Part shown: piece by piece, positions 26,066 through 35,375 of the stretch | How positions within the stretch are numbered: position 1 is the stretch's first letter | Layout of the letters: every line of letters begins with the position of its first letter | Source: JALYJG01 sp033763555 | Lineage (GTDB): Bacteria > Pseudomonadota > Alphaproteobacteria > UBA9219 | DNA length: 63,079 bases | Assembly (NCBI GenBank): GCA_033763555.1 | Contig: JANRKK010000035.1 | Span: 1-63,079, forward strand | Direction: 5' to 3' | Position numbers and translations under genes: made by a program | Notes under the pieces: generated by a model | The model's database searches: none | What the model saw: the letters and a program-made list of their open reading frames with translations, nothing else | What the model was told of the DNA's origin: nothing

Positions 26066-27153
26066 TTCAGCATTGGACTCTTAATCGCTATTTCGGGCGG
26101 CAATATCTGCTCTGGCTGGTTATTTTCCTGTCGGCGCTTGCGGGTATTGTCTTTTTGTTCGAGGTGGCGGAGTTGACACGCCGCGCGGCGTCACGGCCGG
26201 AGACGGGCTTTATCCTCATCCTCAAAATGGGGATTTATAAATTGCCCGAGACGGTTGAGAAAATCCTGCCTTTCGTCGTGCTTTTCGCCGGAATGTTTTC
26301 TTTCTGGCGGTTGACGCGCACGCATGAACTGGTTGTCGCGCGCACGGCAGGCGTTTCGGCCTGGCAATTTCTTATGCCTGCCCTGGCGGTGACGTTCCTT
26401 TTCAGCTTTCTCAATATCGTGATCATCAATCCCATCGGCGCAAATTTCAACGCCCGCTATAAAGAAATGGAAGCGCATTACCTGCAACGCACGCCGACGC
26501 TCGAGCTGACAGGCGCTGGATTATGGCTGCGGCAGCGCGATAATGACCGCCGTTATCTGTTGCATGCCGATAAGGTTTCAATGAATCCGCTGACGCTCAC
26601 ACCCCTGATCGCTTTTGTGTATGACAACAACGACCATTATCTCGGACGGCTGGATGCTCCCAAGGCCGTGCTGCGCGACGGGTATTGGGAAATTGAAAAC
26701 GCCTGGCTCAACCAGGATCAGCAACCGCCGCAGCACATCGACAATTACAATCTCGGCACAACGCTGACGCTCGATAGCATTCAGGAAAGCATGGCCGCGC
26801 CGAACACAATTTCCTTCTGGGAACTGCCGGGATTTATCCGTGCACTGAAAGCCATCGGTCTTCCCGCATCACGGCATGAGCTGGAATTTCAGGGGCTTCT
26901 GTCGCGCCCCGCCTTGCTCTGCGCCATGATCTTTCTTGCCGCCGCTTTTTCGCTGCGCATGAACCGCCGGGGCGGCGTCATTGTCACGATCATCGCAGGA
27001 GTTCTGGCGGGCAGCACGGTCTTTACGCTGAACAATGTCGTAACGGCGCTGGGCGCGAACCAGCGCCTGCCTGTAATTCTCGCGGCCTGGGCCATTCCCC
27101 TCGCGGCACTGGCATTGGCTAATGCGGCGCTACTACATATGGAAGACGGGTAA
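26062..27153 (+). CDS. lptG: LPS export permease LptG
   Basis: Partner permease of LptF, 363 residues with the same fold. LNRYFGRQYLLWLVIFLSAL at the N-terminus, the early LPETVEKILPFVVLF (typical LptG), TRTHELVVARTAGVSAWQFL near residue 88, and the C-terminal block RPALLCAMIFLAAAFSLRMNRRGG. Begins inside the lptF stop codon and ends one base from the convergent ferritin-like gene. Confidence 0.94.
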   Translation: MIQHWTLNRYFGRQYLLWLVIFLSALAGIVFLFEVAELTRRAASRPETGFILILKMGIYKLPETVEKILPFVVLFAGMFSFWRLTRTHELVVARTAGVSAWQFLMPALAVTFLFSFLNIVIINPIGANFNARYKEMEAHYLQRTPTLELTGAGLWLRQRDNDRRYLLHADKVSMNPLTLTPLIAFVYDNNDHYLGRLDAPKAVLRDGYWEIENAWLNQDQQPPQHIDNYNLGTTLTLDSIQESMAAPNTISFWELPGFIRALKAIGLPASRHELEFQGLLSRPALLCAMIFLAAAFSLRMNRRGGVIVTIIAGVLAGSTVFTLNNVVTALGANQRLPVILAAWAIPLAALALANAALLHMEDG

Positions 27154-27154
27154 A

Positions 27155-27979
27155 TTAGGCAGCCTGCCGGATGGCACGCTTGGTTTTGTTTTGCATCAGC
27201 CACCAGGCCGCACGGTTAGCGACACCTTGCCAGACCGTGTGTGGCTTAAACCCGCAGGCTTTGAAAACCATCGCCACCACGCGTTCGACATGGTTTTGGC
27301 GGTAAAACGGATAGGCGCGTATCATATAGGCTGATGTATAGGCAGGACGGTCATAAACCGCATCAGCAGGCGCATTGGCAGCGAAGTAGGCATAAGCCAA
27401 TTCATCATCTTCGGATTCCTGAATACGCCCGAGGCCGATCTTGAGGCGCTCCAGACGGCTCAACCCTTCCTGCTCAAGGTAACGTTTCAGATAATCATAA
27501 AACAATTTGTAATGCTTCAGCTCATCAGCCGCGATGTGGCGGCAGATGGCTTTGAGCACAGGTTCCTCGGTCGCATCGGCCAGAGCCGTGTAATAAGAGC
27601 TTGTCCCGGTTTCAACGATGCAGCGGGCGATCAGCTCCCCCGCACGCGAACCGCGGATGGATTCCTGTGCGTTAACATTGACGCGAAACCCAGCGGTGTA
27701 GCGCGCGACAGCAGCGCGGAAATTGAAAGAAGGATCCGCGCGCTCAGCCCAAGCGCCCAGCGCCTCGCCATGCTGCACCTCTTCCACAGACCAGCCCTTG
27801 GCTGATTCCTGAAACACGGGGTCATCCGGAAAGACATTGCAGAGGTAATTTGCGTAATCATGCGCATTATATTCCACCAGGGCCGCCGCCTTGATGATTT
27901 TGAGAATTTCAGGATCGACCTTCCCGGCGTCGAACTGATCCCACGGCAAATCGCTGACTGTCCAATGATCGCTTTTCAT
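27155..27979 (-). CDS. Ferritin-like di-iron protein
   Basis: 274 residues, largely helical, with a four-helix ferritin-like metal site: Glu in LVEYNAHDYANYL (residue ~36), VEEVQHGEALGAW, then CIVETGTSSYYTAL and AADELKHYKLFYDYL. The E...ExxH...E...ExxH spacing fits a di-iron carboxylate protein such as a rubrerythrin/desaturase relative. The ~90-residue C-terminal extension (IQESEDDELAYAYFAANAP and onward) is outside the core. Enzymatic role unknown; no partner genes nearby. Convergent with lptG and divergent from an SDR gene. Confidence 0.75.
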   Translation of the reverse strand: MKSDHWTVSDLPWDQFDAGKVDPEILKIIKAAALVEYNAHDYANYLCNVFPDDPVFQESAKGWSVEEVQHGEALGAWAERADPSFNFRAAVARYTAGFRVNVNAQESIRGSRAGELIARCIVETGTSSYYTALADATEEPVLKAICRHIAADELKHYKLFYDYLKRYLEQEGLSRLERLKIGLGRIQESEDDELAYAYFAANAPADAVYDRPAYTSAYMIRAYPFYRQNHVERVVAMVFKACGFKPHTVWQGVANRAAWWLMQNKTKRAIRQAA

Positions 27980-28071
27980 GAGTTCACCGCTTGTTTTCTT
28001 GCCTTCTCATTTCCACAAAAATTTGGCCTAATTGCGGCACATCAATGCCGAATCGGCCAGTCAGGAGTCAA

Positions 28072-28932
28072 GTGTCCAAACATCCGCTCGTTATTATCGG
28101 TGGCAACAGCCTTATCGCACCCTGGCTTATGCAGCGTTTACGCGCCGAAGGCCGCACCGCCGACGTTGTTTCGCGCACCAAGGCGCATGTGCCAGAAGGC
28201 TTCCGTTTCACGGCCATGGATCTGGGGAGCGCCCGGAACTGGATTGCGCCGGAGAATGCCATTGTCGTCAGCCTGCTGCCGCTCTGGACTCTTGTGCGTT
28301 ATATGCCGCGCTTTATAGGCGTTCATTCGATCATCGCCACCGGGTCGACCAGCCGTTTCAGCAAAACCATTAGCAACGACGCCAAGGAACGCGCCATCGC
28401 GGCCAATCTGGAAATTGCTGAACATGCGCTTGAGGAATGGTGTGTGAAAAGCAATGTGCACCGGACGCTGCTGCGCCCGACTCTGATTTACGATGGCATG
28501 CGCGATCAGAACATCGCCCGCATGGCACGTTTTATCCGGCGCTTTCATTTTCTTCCGATCGCAGCGCCCGCAAAGGGTCTGCGCCAGCCCATCCATGCCG
28601 ATGATGTCGCCAAGGCAATCATGAAAGCGATGGACAATGAAGCCGCGCATGGAAAAAGCTTCAACGTCGCGGGCGGCGAGGTTCTGACCTACCGCGCGAT
28701 GGCCGAACGCGTCTTTGCCGGGCTTGGCCTCAAGCCGCGCTTTCTTGCCCTGCCTGTTACATGGCTTTCCCGGGCTTTTCGTGTGGCGTCAAAGACCGGA
28801 CTTGTGCGCGAATCCTCGTTCGGTAGCTCTATCTTCGAGCGCATGAACCAGGATTTGATTTTTGATGTCGAAGAAGGACTTCGCGTGCTGAGCTACCAGC
28901 CGCGCGGCTTCCACCCTGAATTTCACGGATAA
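28072..28932 (+). CDS. NAD(P)-dependent epimerase/dehydratase-like SDR
   Basis: 286 residues counted from a GTG at 28072, which has CAGGAGT four bases upstream; the in-frame ATG at 28045 is less well placed. Atypical extended SDR: Rossmann start VIIGGNSLIAPWLMQRL, then IVVSLLPLWTLVRYMPRF, SIIATGSTSRFSKT and LRPTLIYDGMRDQNIARMARFIRRF, then RQPIHADDVAKAIMKAM and FNVAGGEVLTYRAMAERV. The classical YxxxK is not obvious, as in NADH-ubiquinone-reductase NDUFA9-like and related binders. Substrate unknown. Convergent with popZ, 6 bases apart. Confidence 0.8.
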   Translation: MSKHPLVIIGGNSLIAPWLMQRLRAEGRTADVVSRTKAHVPEGFRFTAMDLGSARNWIAPENAIVVSLLPLWTLVRYMPRFIGVHSIIATGSTSRFSKTISNDAKERAIAANLEIAEHALEEWCVKSNVHRTLLRPTLIYDGMRDQNIARMARFIRRFHFLPIAAPAKGLRQPIHADDVAKAIMKAMDNEAAHGKSFNVAGGEVLTYRAMAERVFAGLGLKPRFLALPVTWLSRAFRVASKTGLVRESSFGSSIFERMNQDLIFDVEEGLRVLSYQPRGFHPEFHG

Positions 28933-28938
28933 AGCGCT

Positions 28939-29457
28939 TTAATCTTGCGCCTTGCGGGAGATGCGCTCGATCTCCTTTTGCACCAGGCGGTCGACGGTGC
29001 CCGGCAGGTTCTTTTCCAGCCAGTCTTTTAACAGCGGCCGCATCAATTCAATTACCATATCTTCAAGCGAACGCGCACCATTGCCCAAGGGCGTGGCGGT
29101 CAACGGTGCAGAAGACAGCCGTTCAATCTCAACCGTACTTGCAAGGGAAGACAAAGATGTCGCGGCCGTCGAAGCAGCCTGGTCGGATACCAAAGTTTCA
29201 CCAGCGGGTTTTTCAGGCGTTGTCATCGCGGCCTCGGTTTTTGGAGGTGCAAGCGGTTCTTCCGGCTTCGGGGCGTTTACATCCACCACGGAGCCATCAT
29301 CTTGCACCATTTGGGTTAATTCAATGACGTCATCGGCGCCGTTCGTGCCATTGGCTTCGGCCCCGGGTTCATCCGTAATAATTTTGCGGATGGAGGCAAG
29401 GATTTCCTCCATCGACGGCTCCTGGCCGGCGGCTTGGGGTTCTTGAACTTCAGCCAT
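28939..29457 (-). CDS. popZ: Cell-pole organising protein PopZ (DUF2497)
   Basis: 172 residues. N-terminal helix QEPSMEEILASIRKIITDE (residues ~12-30), a central acidic Pro/Ala-rich disordered linker, and a C-terminal helical pair LEDMVIELMRPLLKDWLEKN plus LPGTVDRLVQKEIERISR. This matches alphaproteobacterial PopZ, which self-assembles into a polar hub and tethers ParB-parS. The linker is where client-binding tuning occurs in the family. In this window it stands alone between an SDR gene and ispE, without valS or tolC neighbours. Good taxonomic marker. Confidence 0.9.
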   Translation of the reverse strand: MAEVQEPQAAGQEPSMEEILASIRKIITDEPGAEANGTNGADDVIELTQMVQDDGSVVDVNAPKPEEPLAPPKTEAAMTTPEKPAGETLVSDQAASTAATSLSSLASTVEIERLSSAPLTATPLGNGARSLEDMVIELMRPLLKDWLEKNLPGTVDRLVQKEIERISRKAQD

Positions 29458-29565
29458 GTCGAATCGCAGCAGAAAGAAAGGAACAGTGCGTTAAGTCTAT
29501 CGCCTTTTTAGGGCGTTGCAAGGCCAAATCCTGCATCCACAGATCAAGCATGGCGCGCAAGGCCC

Positions 29566-30462
29566 TTATTTCCCAAGGGATTCCGCAACAGCCGACCCGC
29601 GATAAGGCAGATAGCTTGGCGTTACCCACCAGCCAGGATTCGCTTCCAGAATAGTGGCGGCTGCCTGGCGCGCGCTGGCGCGGTCGGGATACATCCCGAA
29701 ACAGGTTGCGCCGCTGCCGGACATGCGCGCCAGCAGGCAGTTGGAGGTTTTCTCCAGCGCTTCAACAATCCTGCGAATGTCGGGCATGAGGCTGCAGGCA
29801 GGCTCATAGAGATCATTGGTGCGTTCTCTGAGCGCCGTGATCAGCGCTGGCAGATCGACGGGCGGGGCAGTTAACTGTGCCTCCGGCGAGAAGCGGCACA
29901 TATTCTGCTTAAAAGCTTTGTACACATCGGCGGTCGGCAAAGGCTTGTTGGGATTCACAAGCACCAGATCGGCATGCGGCAAATCCGGCGCGGGGGCTGT
30001 TCCGCTTTCGGTGATATAGTTGTTCACAATTTTCAGACAGACGGGAACATCCTGACCATGCTCGGCTGCGGCAGCCAAAAGGCGTGGATCATCCAACAAT
30101 AATTCCCAATGCTGCGCCAGAGCCCGCAAACCTGCCGCAGCATCGCTCGACCCGCCGCCGATGCCGGACGCAACCGGAAGGTTTTTCAGAAGCGTCAGTT
30201 TGACATTCGGCTCACGCCCGACACGTTCGGCCAAAGACCGCACCGCTTTGACGACCAGATTATGATGCGGGGGTTCATTCTGAAGCCCGGCGGATTGCGG
30301 CCCCTCGATAGCGAACTCAAACGAGTCTTCCAGACCCAACCGAATATGATCGCCCACGCCCGCAAAAGCGACGAGGCTGTCGAGATTATGATAGCCGTCC
30401 ACACGCCTGCCCGTGATGTGCAGGTACAGATTCAGCTTGGCAGGCGCAAACTCGCGGATCAT
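29566..30462 (-). CDS. ispE: 4-diphosphocytidyl-2-C-methyl-D-erythritol kinase
   Basis: GHMP-kinase of the MEP isoprenoid pathway, phosphorylating CDP-ME with ATP. 298 residues. Motifs: EFAPAKLNLYLHITGRRVDGYH (substrate/first motif), NLPVASGIGGGSSDAAAGLR at 95-113 (ATP loop) and the C-terminal ARMSGSGATCFGMY. Isoprenoid precursors made here ultimately feed the undecaprenyl carrier used by mraY/murG and recycled by UppP at 53.8 kb. Confidence 0.95.
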   Translation of the reverse strand: MIREFAPAKLNLYLHITGRRVDGYHNLDSLVAFAGVGDHIRLGLEDSFEFAIEGPQSAGLQNEPPHHNLVVKAVRSLAERVGREPNVKLTLLKNLPVASGIGGGSSDAAAGLRALAQHWELLLDDPRLLAAAAEHGQDVPVCLKIVNNYITESGTAPAPDLPHADLVLVNPNKPLPTADVYKAFKQNMCRFSPEAQLTAPPVDLPALITALRERTNDLYEPACSLMPDIRRIVEALEKTSNCLLARMSGSGATCFGMYPDRASARQAAATILEANPGWWVTPSYLPYRGSAVAESLGK

Positions 30463-30589
30463 GGAATCTGTTTAGCGGGAGGAAACATGATGCGCAACTT
30501 TCACCCTACCTACCGCACAAATCCCGCTGCCATTTGCCATTCTGCCAAAATAGGGTTATCAAGGATTATTCCCCGGACTGGAGAGACCC

Positions 30590-30883
30590 ATGAACGCCCT
30601 GAACGAACAAGAGCTGAAAAAGCACGTCAAGGACAAGGATACCTGGCTGCGCTTTATCTTTCTCGTGGTGTTCGGGATCATTGCCTATTTCTGCAGTTTT
30701 GTGATCCTTTTCGCCTCGGCCATTCAGTTTTTGGCCAAACTGCTGGGCGGGTCGTCCCTCACCGTGCTGTCGGAATTTGGCGACAACCTCGCGGCCTATC
30801 TGGCGCAAGTCATCCGTTACATGACCTTCGCGTCGGACGAAAAGCCTTTCCCCTTCGCGCCATTCCCCAGCAAAAAAGCCTGA
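30590..30883 (+). CDS. DUF4389 small membrane protein
   Basis: 97 residues. Charged N-terminus (LNEQELKKHVKDKDTW), one or two hydrophobic segments (FIFLVVFGIIAYFCSFVILF, then the ASAIQFLAKLLGG amphipathic part) and a C-terminal YLAQVIRYMTFASDEKPFPF motif that is the DUF4389 hallmark. Start preceded by GGAGAG. Function unknown; family members accompany diverse housekeeping genes. Confidence 0.8.
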   Translation: MNALNEQELKKHVKDKDTWLRFIFLVVFGIIAYFCSFVILFASAIQFLAKLLGGSSLTVLSEFGDNLAAYLAQVIRYMTFASDEKPFPFAPFPSKKA

Positions 30884-30946
30884 ACCCGCTTTGAATTTTA
30901 TTTCCGTTCCTGCTAATGTGAAAACATAGCCGGAAAGGAAATTTGC

Positions 30947-32179
30947 ATGTCGGATTCATCGTTTTTTGCCCCGCGACTGGGCAAGGTCAAACCCTCGCCG
31001 ACTTTGGGCATTACGCGCCTCGCGCTGGAACTGAAAGCCGCGGGCAAGGATGTCATCGGCCTTGCGGCGGGCGAACCGGATTTCGATACGCCGGAACATA
31101 TCAAGGAAGCCGCCATCGCCGCCATGAAGCGCGGCGAAACCAAATACACGGCGGTCGATGGCATTCCCGCGCTCAAGCAGGCGATCTGCGACAAGTTCAA
31201 GCGCGAAAACGGCCTGACTTACAAGCCAAACCAGATCAGCGTCGGCACGGGCGGCAAACAGGTGATTTTCAACGCCATCATGGCGACGGTCGGCCCGGGT
31301 GATGAAGTTATCATGCCCGCGCCTTACTGGGTTTCCTATCCCGATATCGTCAATCTGGCCGAAGGTACGCCTGTTGCGGTGAACACGCGCGCGGAAGATG
31401 GGTTTAAACTTCGCGCCGCCGATCTGGAAAAAGCGATCACCAAACGCACGAAATGGATCATCCTGAATTCGCCGAGCAATCCATCCGGCGCCGCCTATAC
31501 GCGGCAAGAGCTGAAAGCACTGACCGATGTTCTCGTCAAGCATCCGCATGTGTGGATTTTGACCGACGATATGTATGAGCATCTGGTCTATGACAATTTT
31601 GAATTCACGACGCCCGCGCAGATTGAGCCCGCTTTGTATGACCGGACGCTAACCGTCAATGGCGTGTCGAAGGCTTACAACATGACAGGCTGGCGCATTG
31701 GCTATGCGGGCGGACCGGAGGCGTTGATTAAGAAGATGGGTGAAATTCAGGGCCATTCGACCAGCAACCCTTCCTCCATCAGCCAGGCGGCGGCTGTCGC
31801 GGCGCTCAACGGGCCGCAGGATTTCATGAAGAAACAGGTCGAAACATTCCGCCAACGCCGCGATATGGTTGTGGAATTGCTTAACCAGATTCCCGGTATC
31901 ACCTGCGCCAAACCGGAAGGCGCCTTCTATGTCTATCCCAGCTGCGCCGGCCTCATCGGCCGCAAAACGCCGCAGGGCAAAACCATCGAAACGGATGAGG
32001 ATTTCGCCAAATACCTGCTGGAAAGCGAAGGCGTCGCGGTGGTGCAGGGCGCAGGCTTCGGCCTCAGCCCCTATTTCCGCATTTCCTACGCCACCTCAAC
32101 CGAGGCGCTGAAAGAAGCCTGCGCGCGCATCAAACGGGCGTGTGAGAAGCTGACGAATGGCCGAAGCGCGGCGGCCTAA
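30947..32179 (+). CDS. Aspartate aminotransferase (class I PLP)
   Basis: 410 residues of the bacterial type-I-gamma aspartate/prephenate aminotransferase group (aatA/aspC). Motifs: IGLAAGEPDFDTPEHIK, YWVSYPDIV, LNSPSNPSGAAYTRQEL, TDDMYEHLVYD, and the PLP lysine Lys242 in VNGVSKAYNMTGWRIGY. FRISYATSTEAL closes the fold. Substrate is likely aspartate/2-oxoglutarate; some family members also use prephenate. The 3' end overlaps the convergent hydrolase gene by 4 bases. A GGAAAGGA ribosome site precedes the start. Confidence 0.93.
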   Translation: MSDSSFFAPRLGKVKPSPTLGITRLALELKAAGKDVIGLAAGEPDFDTPEHIKEAAIAAMKRGETKYTAVDGIPALKQAICDKFKRENGLTYKPNQISVGTGGKQVIFNAIMATVGPGDEVIMPAPYWVSYPDIVNLAEGTPVAVNTRAEDGFKLRAADLEKAITKRTKWIILNSPSNPSGAAYTRQELKALTDVLVKHPHVWILTDDMYEHLVYDNFEFTTPAQIEPALYDRTLTVNGVSKAYNMTGWRIGYAGGPEALIKKMGEIQGHSTSNPSSISQAAAVAALNGPQDFMKKQVETFRQRRDMVVELLNQIPGITCAKPEGAFYVYPSCAGLIGRKTPQGKTIETDEDFAKYLLESEGVAVVQGAGFGLSPYFRISYATSTEALKEACARIKRACEKLTNGRSAAA

Positions 32180-32877
32180 GCCTTAAGCCAACGCTTCATC
32201 AGCTCTACAATTTCTTCCGGCCTCTCCAGTGCCGAGAGATGCCCGCAATTTTCGATGAAGTTGAGTTTCGCGCCGGGAATGCCGTCGGCGATTTCCTGCA
32301 CAATCTCGGGCGGCGTCAGAGCATCCTGCCTTCCGCCGATCACCTGCGTGGGGCAGCTTATGTCTTTCAGAAACGGACGGCTGTCGATGCGGTGGATGAT
32401 GGCGTCCTGCTGCCGCAGAAAAGCCTCGCGCCCGACACGCGCGGCCATGTCCATAATCACATCCGTCAGCGCCTTATCCTCCAGACGGTCGGCATGGATC
32501 AGGGTCGGCAAAAGGCGCGGCGTTACACCCTTGAACTCGCCTTTCTTCGCCATGCTCATCAGCATACGGCGGCGCTTCTTCTGTTCCTCGGTATCGGGAC
32601 GCGCCGAGGTGTCGAGCAGGCAAAGTTTGAGAACCCGTTCCGGCGCCTGCCGCAGAATTTCAAAAGCGACATAACCGCCCATGGACAGGGCCGCGAGAGC
32701 AAAGCGCGGCGGCGCCTTGGCCAGAACCGCCTGCGCCAGCGCCGCCATCCGGTCATGTTGCGTCAGGTCAGCAACATGGCAATCCGCCATGTTTTTCAAG
32801 GCGTTGATCTGGTTCTGCCACAGCGCGGCATCGCACAGCAGGCCCGGCAGAAACAGAAGCGGCACTTTGTCTGGCAT
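32176..32877 (-). CDS. Alpha/beta hydrolase
   Basis: 233 residues. Fold features: LLFLPGLLCDAALW (oxyanion region), nucleophile elbow ALSMGGYVAFEIL (SxGG), RPFLKDISCPTQVIGGRQDALTP (acid loop with Asp) and FIENCGHLSALERPEE with the catalytic His. Complete triad present. No neighbours hint at the substrate. Divergent from the DEAD-box helicase gene, 94 bases apart. Confidence 0.85.
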   Translation of the reverse strand: MPDKVPLLFLPGLLCDAALWQNQINALKNMADCHVADLTQHDRMAALAQAVLAKAPPRFALAALSMGGYVAFEILRQAPERVLKLCLLDTSARPDTEEQKKRRRMLMSMAKKGEFKGVTPRLLPTLIHADRLEDKALTDVIMDMAARVGREAFLRQQDAIIHRIDSRPFLKDISCPTQVIGGRQDALTPPEIVQEIADGIPGAKLNFIENCGHLSALERPEEIVELMKRWLKA

Positions 32878-32971
32878 GAAACTAAACCCCGGTTTGCTTT
32901 GTAAGGCCCCGATCTGCTATGACAACCTCAGCAAAACAGATGAAAAGAAGCGAAAAGGCTTATCAAACGAC

Positions 32972-34348
32972 GTGACGACATTTGCCGATTTAGGGCTGAG
33001 TGAAGATATCCTCAAGGCCATTGAGGATGCTGGTTATACCACCCCGACCCCCATCCAGGAACAGGCTATCCCGTATGTGCTGCAAATGCGGGATGTGCTC
33101 GGCTGCGCCCAGACGGGCACAGGTAAAACAGCTGGCTTCGTGCTGCCGATGCTGGAAGTCCTCGGCACGGGCCGCGCGCGGGCGCGGATGCCGCGTTCAT
33201 TGATTTTGGAGCCGACGCGCGAACTCGCCACACAGGTCGCCGAGAATTTTGAGACTTACGGCAAATATCACAAGCTTTCGATGGCACTTCTGATCGGCGG
33301 CACGACGATGGATGAGCAGATCCGCAATCTCGACCGCGGCGTCGATGTGTTGATCGCCACGCCAGGCCGCATGATCGATTTGTATGAGCGCGGCAAGATT
33401 ATGCTCAACGACATCAAGATTTTCGTCATCGATGAAGCCGACCGGATGCTGGATATGGGTTTCATCCCGGATGTGGAAAAAATCGCTGGCCTTCTGCCGC
33501 AAATGCGCCAGACCCTGTTCTTCTCGGCCACCATGCCGCCGGAAATCCGCAAGCTGGCCGACCGTTTCCTCAGCAATCCGAAGACGGTCACTGTCGCCCG
33601 CCCGGCAACGACATCGGAAAATATTCGGCAGGTCTTTATTCCCCTGCCCTCCACCAACGACTGGCAGAAGCGCGAAGCGCTGCGCCTGTTGCTGAAGCGC
33701 GAAAATGTCCAGAACGCCTTTATCTTCTGCAACCGCAAACGCGATGTCGCGATGTTGCAGCGTTCGCTGTCCAAGCATGGCTTTAACGCAGGCGCGCTGC
33801 ATGGCGATATGGATCAATCCAGCCGCACCGAAACGCTGGATAAATTCAAGCGCGGTGAAATTACACTCCTGGTCTGCAGCGATGTCGCCGCCCGCGGCCT
33901 CGATGTCGAAGCGATGAGCCATGTGTTCAATTTCGACGTACCCTTCAATGCCGATGATTATGTGCATCGTATCGGCCGCACAGGCCGCGCCGGACGCAGC
34001 GGCACGGCTTACACGCTCATAACACCGGAAGATGCCGAATTGGTCGCCTCCATTGAAAAGCTGATCAAAAAAACGGTCGGGCGGGAAACACTTGCCGACC
34101 TGCCCGAACCACGGCCTGATCGTGGCCCGCGCCGCGACGACCGCCGCGGAGGCTCACGCCATCACCGTGACAATGCGCACCGACATACACGGCACAAACC
34201 CGCCACGCACGCACCGAAACACGCGCCCCGCCCGGCAGCCGCACCGCAGAAACAGCGCCCGGCGACAACAACCGACCAAGGCAGCGACGACAATCATCTG
34301 CCCGCCTTCTTGCGCCGTCCCGTTCTGGCGGGTAAAAACGGGGCCTGA
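32972..34348 (+). CDS. DEAD-box RNA helicase (RhlE-like)
   Basis: About 458 residues from GTG 32972 (VTTFADLGLSEDILK); an in-frame ATG at 32875 would add 32 unsupported residues. Motif Q TTPTPIQEQAIP, motif I AQTGTGKT (46-53), PTRELATQ, ATPGRMIDL, DEAD in VIDEADRMLDMGF (154-157), SAT, and motif VI HRIGRTGRAGRSG. The C-terminal ~80 residues are a His/Arg/Pro-rich low-complexity tail (DRGPRRDDRRGG, RHTRHKPATHAPKHAP), a probable RNA-binding extension. Role likely in RNA remodelling, e.g. ribosome assembly or cold adaptation. Confidence 0.92.
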   Translation: MTTFADLGLSEDILKAIEDAGYTTPTPIQEQAIPYVLQMRDVLGCAQTGTGKTAGFVLPMLEVLGTGRARARMPRSLILEPTRELATQVAENFETYGKYHKLSMALLIGGTTMDEQIRNLDRGVDVLIATPGRMIDLYERGKIMLNDIKIFVIDEADRMLDMGFIPDVEKIAGLLPQMRQTLFFSATMPPEIRKLADRFLSNPKTVTVARPATTSENIRQVFIPLPSTNDWQKREALRLLLKRENVQNAFIFCNRKRDVAMLQRSLSKHGFNAGALHGDMDQSSRTETLDKFKRGEITLLVCSDVAARGLDVEAMSHVFNFDVPFNADDYVHRIGRTGRAGRSGTAYTLITPEDAELVASIEKLIKKTVGRETLADLPEPRPDRGPRRDDRRGGSRHHRDNAHRHTRHKPATHAPKHAPRPAAAPQKQRPATTTDQGSDDNHLPAFLRRPVLAGKNGA

Positions 34349-34366
34349 CGCGTCTCAGGCAATCTT

Positions 34367-35365
34367 ATGTCCCAAGGTCCTATTCTTGTTACAGGCGGTG
34401 CTGGCTATATCGGCAGCCATGTCTGCCATGCGCTGAAACAGCGCGGCTATACGCCCATTACACTGGATAATCTCAGCCGTGGCCATCGCGCTGCGGCGAA
34501 ATTCGGGCCGCTGATCGAAGGCAATATTGGCGATAGCGCGCTGATCCAAAAAATCTGTGCCGAATACAAGCCTATCGCCGCCATGCATTTTGCCGCGCTG
34601 ATCGAAGTTGGCGAGTCCGTACGTTTTCCTGATCTTTTCATGGACAACAACACGGCAAAGGCAAAAAAACTTTTTGAGACTCTGCAAACCGACGGCGTGA
34701 ACAAGGTGGTATTTTCCAGCACCGCCGCTGTCTATGGCATGCCTGACCGCCCGGGCGTGATCGCCGAAGATTGGCCGCTGAAACCCATCAATCCCTATGG
34801 CGAAAGCAAATTGCAAGCCGAGCAGCATCTAAGAAATATCCAAGGTATGCGTTCCGTGGCCCTGCGTTATTTTAACGCGGCAGGCGCTCTGCCGGAGCAG
34901 GAATTGGGCGAGGCCCACTGGCCGGAATCCCATCTGGTACCAAACGCCTTGCTCGCCGTTCTAGGGCACAAGGCCGAGGGCTTGACGATTTTCGGGCAGG
35001 ATTATCCAACATCTGACGGCACCGCTGTGCGTGACTATATCCATGTGCTGGATTTGGCCGAGGCACATATTCTTGCGCTGGAATATCTTTTGAAGGGCGG
35101 CGGCAATACGGCGATTAATCTTGGTACAGGCACAGGCATCAGTGTCAAAGAAATTGTCGACACCATCGCCGCCGTTACCGGAAAACCCGTGCCGCTGACC
35201 TATGGCGCACGGCGTCCCGGAGATTCCGCTTTTCTCGTTGCCGACAACCAAAAGGCGAAAACAACGTTGAACTGGCAGCCGAAGCTGGGCTTGCGCGAGA
35301 TCATCGCTTCGGCGCATGCTTGGCATGCCTCGCCTCTCTACCGAAAGCTTGTCGGCCTTGCCTGA
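34367..35365 (+). CDS. galE: UDP-glucose 4-epimerase
   Basis: 332 residues. Extended SDR converting UDP-Glc and UDP-Gal (or GlcNAc/GalNAc forms). NAD motif ILVTGGAGYIGSHVCHAL, MHFAALIEVGESV, the SSTAAVYG serine, YGESKLQAE catalytic Tyr/Lys, ALRYFNAAGA and RDYIHVLDLAEAH. Supplies sugar nucleotides for surface glycans. Nineteen bases after the helicase stop, so may share its transcript; the next gene begins 11 bases downstream. Confidence 0.95.
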   Translation: MSQGPILVTGGAGYIGSHVCHALKQRGYTPITLDNLSRGHRAAAKFGPLIEGNIGDSALIQKICAEYKPIAAMHFAALIEVGESVRFPDLFMDNNTAKAKKLFETLQTDGVNKVVFSSTAAVYGMPDRPGVIAEDWPLKPINPYGESKLQAEQHLRNIQGMRSVALRYFNAAGALPEQELGEAHWPESHLVPNALLAVLGHKAEGLTIFGQDYPTSDGTAVRDYIHVLDLAEAHILALEYLLKGGGNTAINLGTGTGISVKEIVDTIAAVTGKPVPLTYGARRPGDSAFLVADNQKAKTTLNWQPKLGLREIIASAHAWHASPLYRKLVGLA

Positions 35366-35375
35366 CATCAAGAAA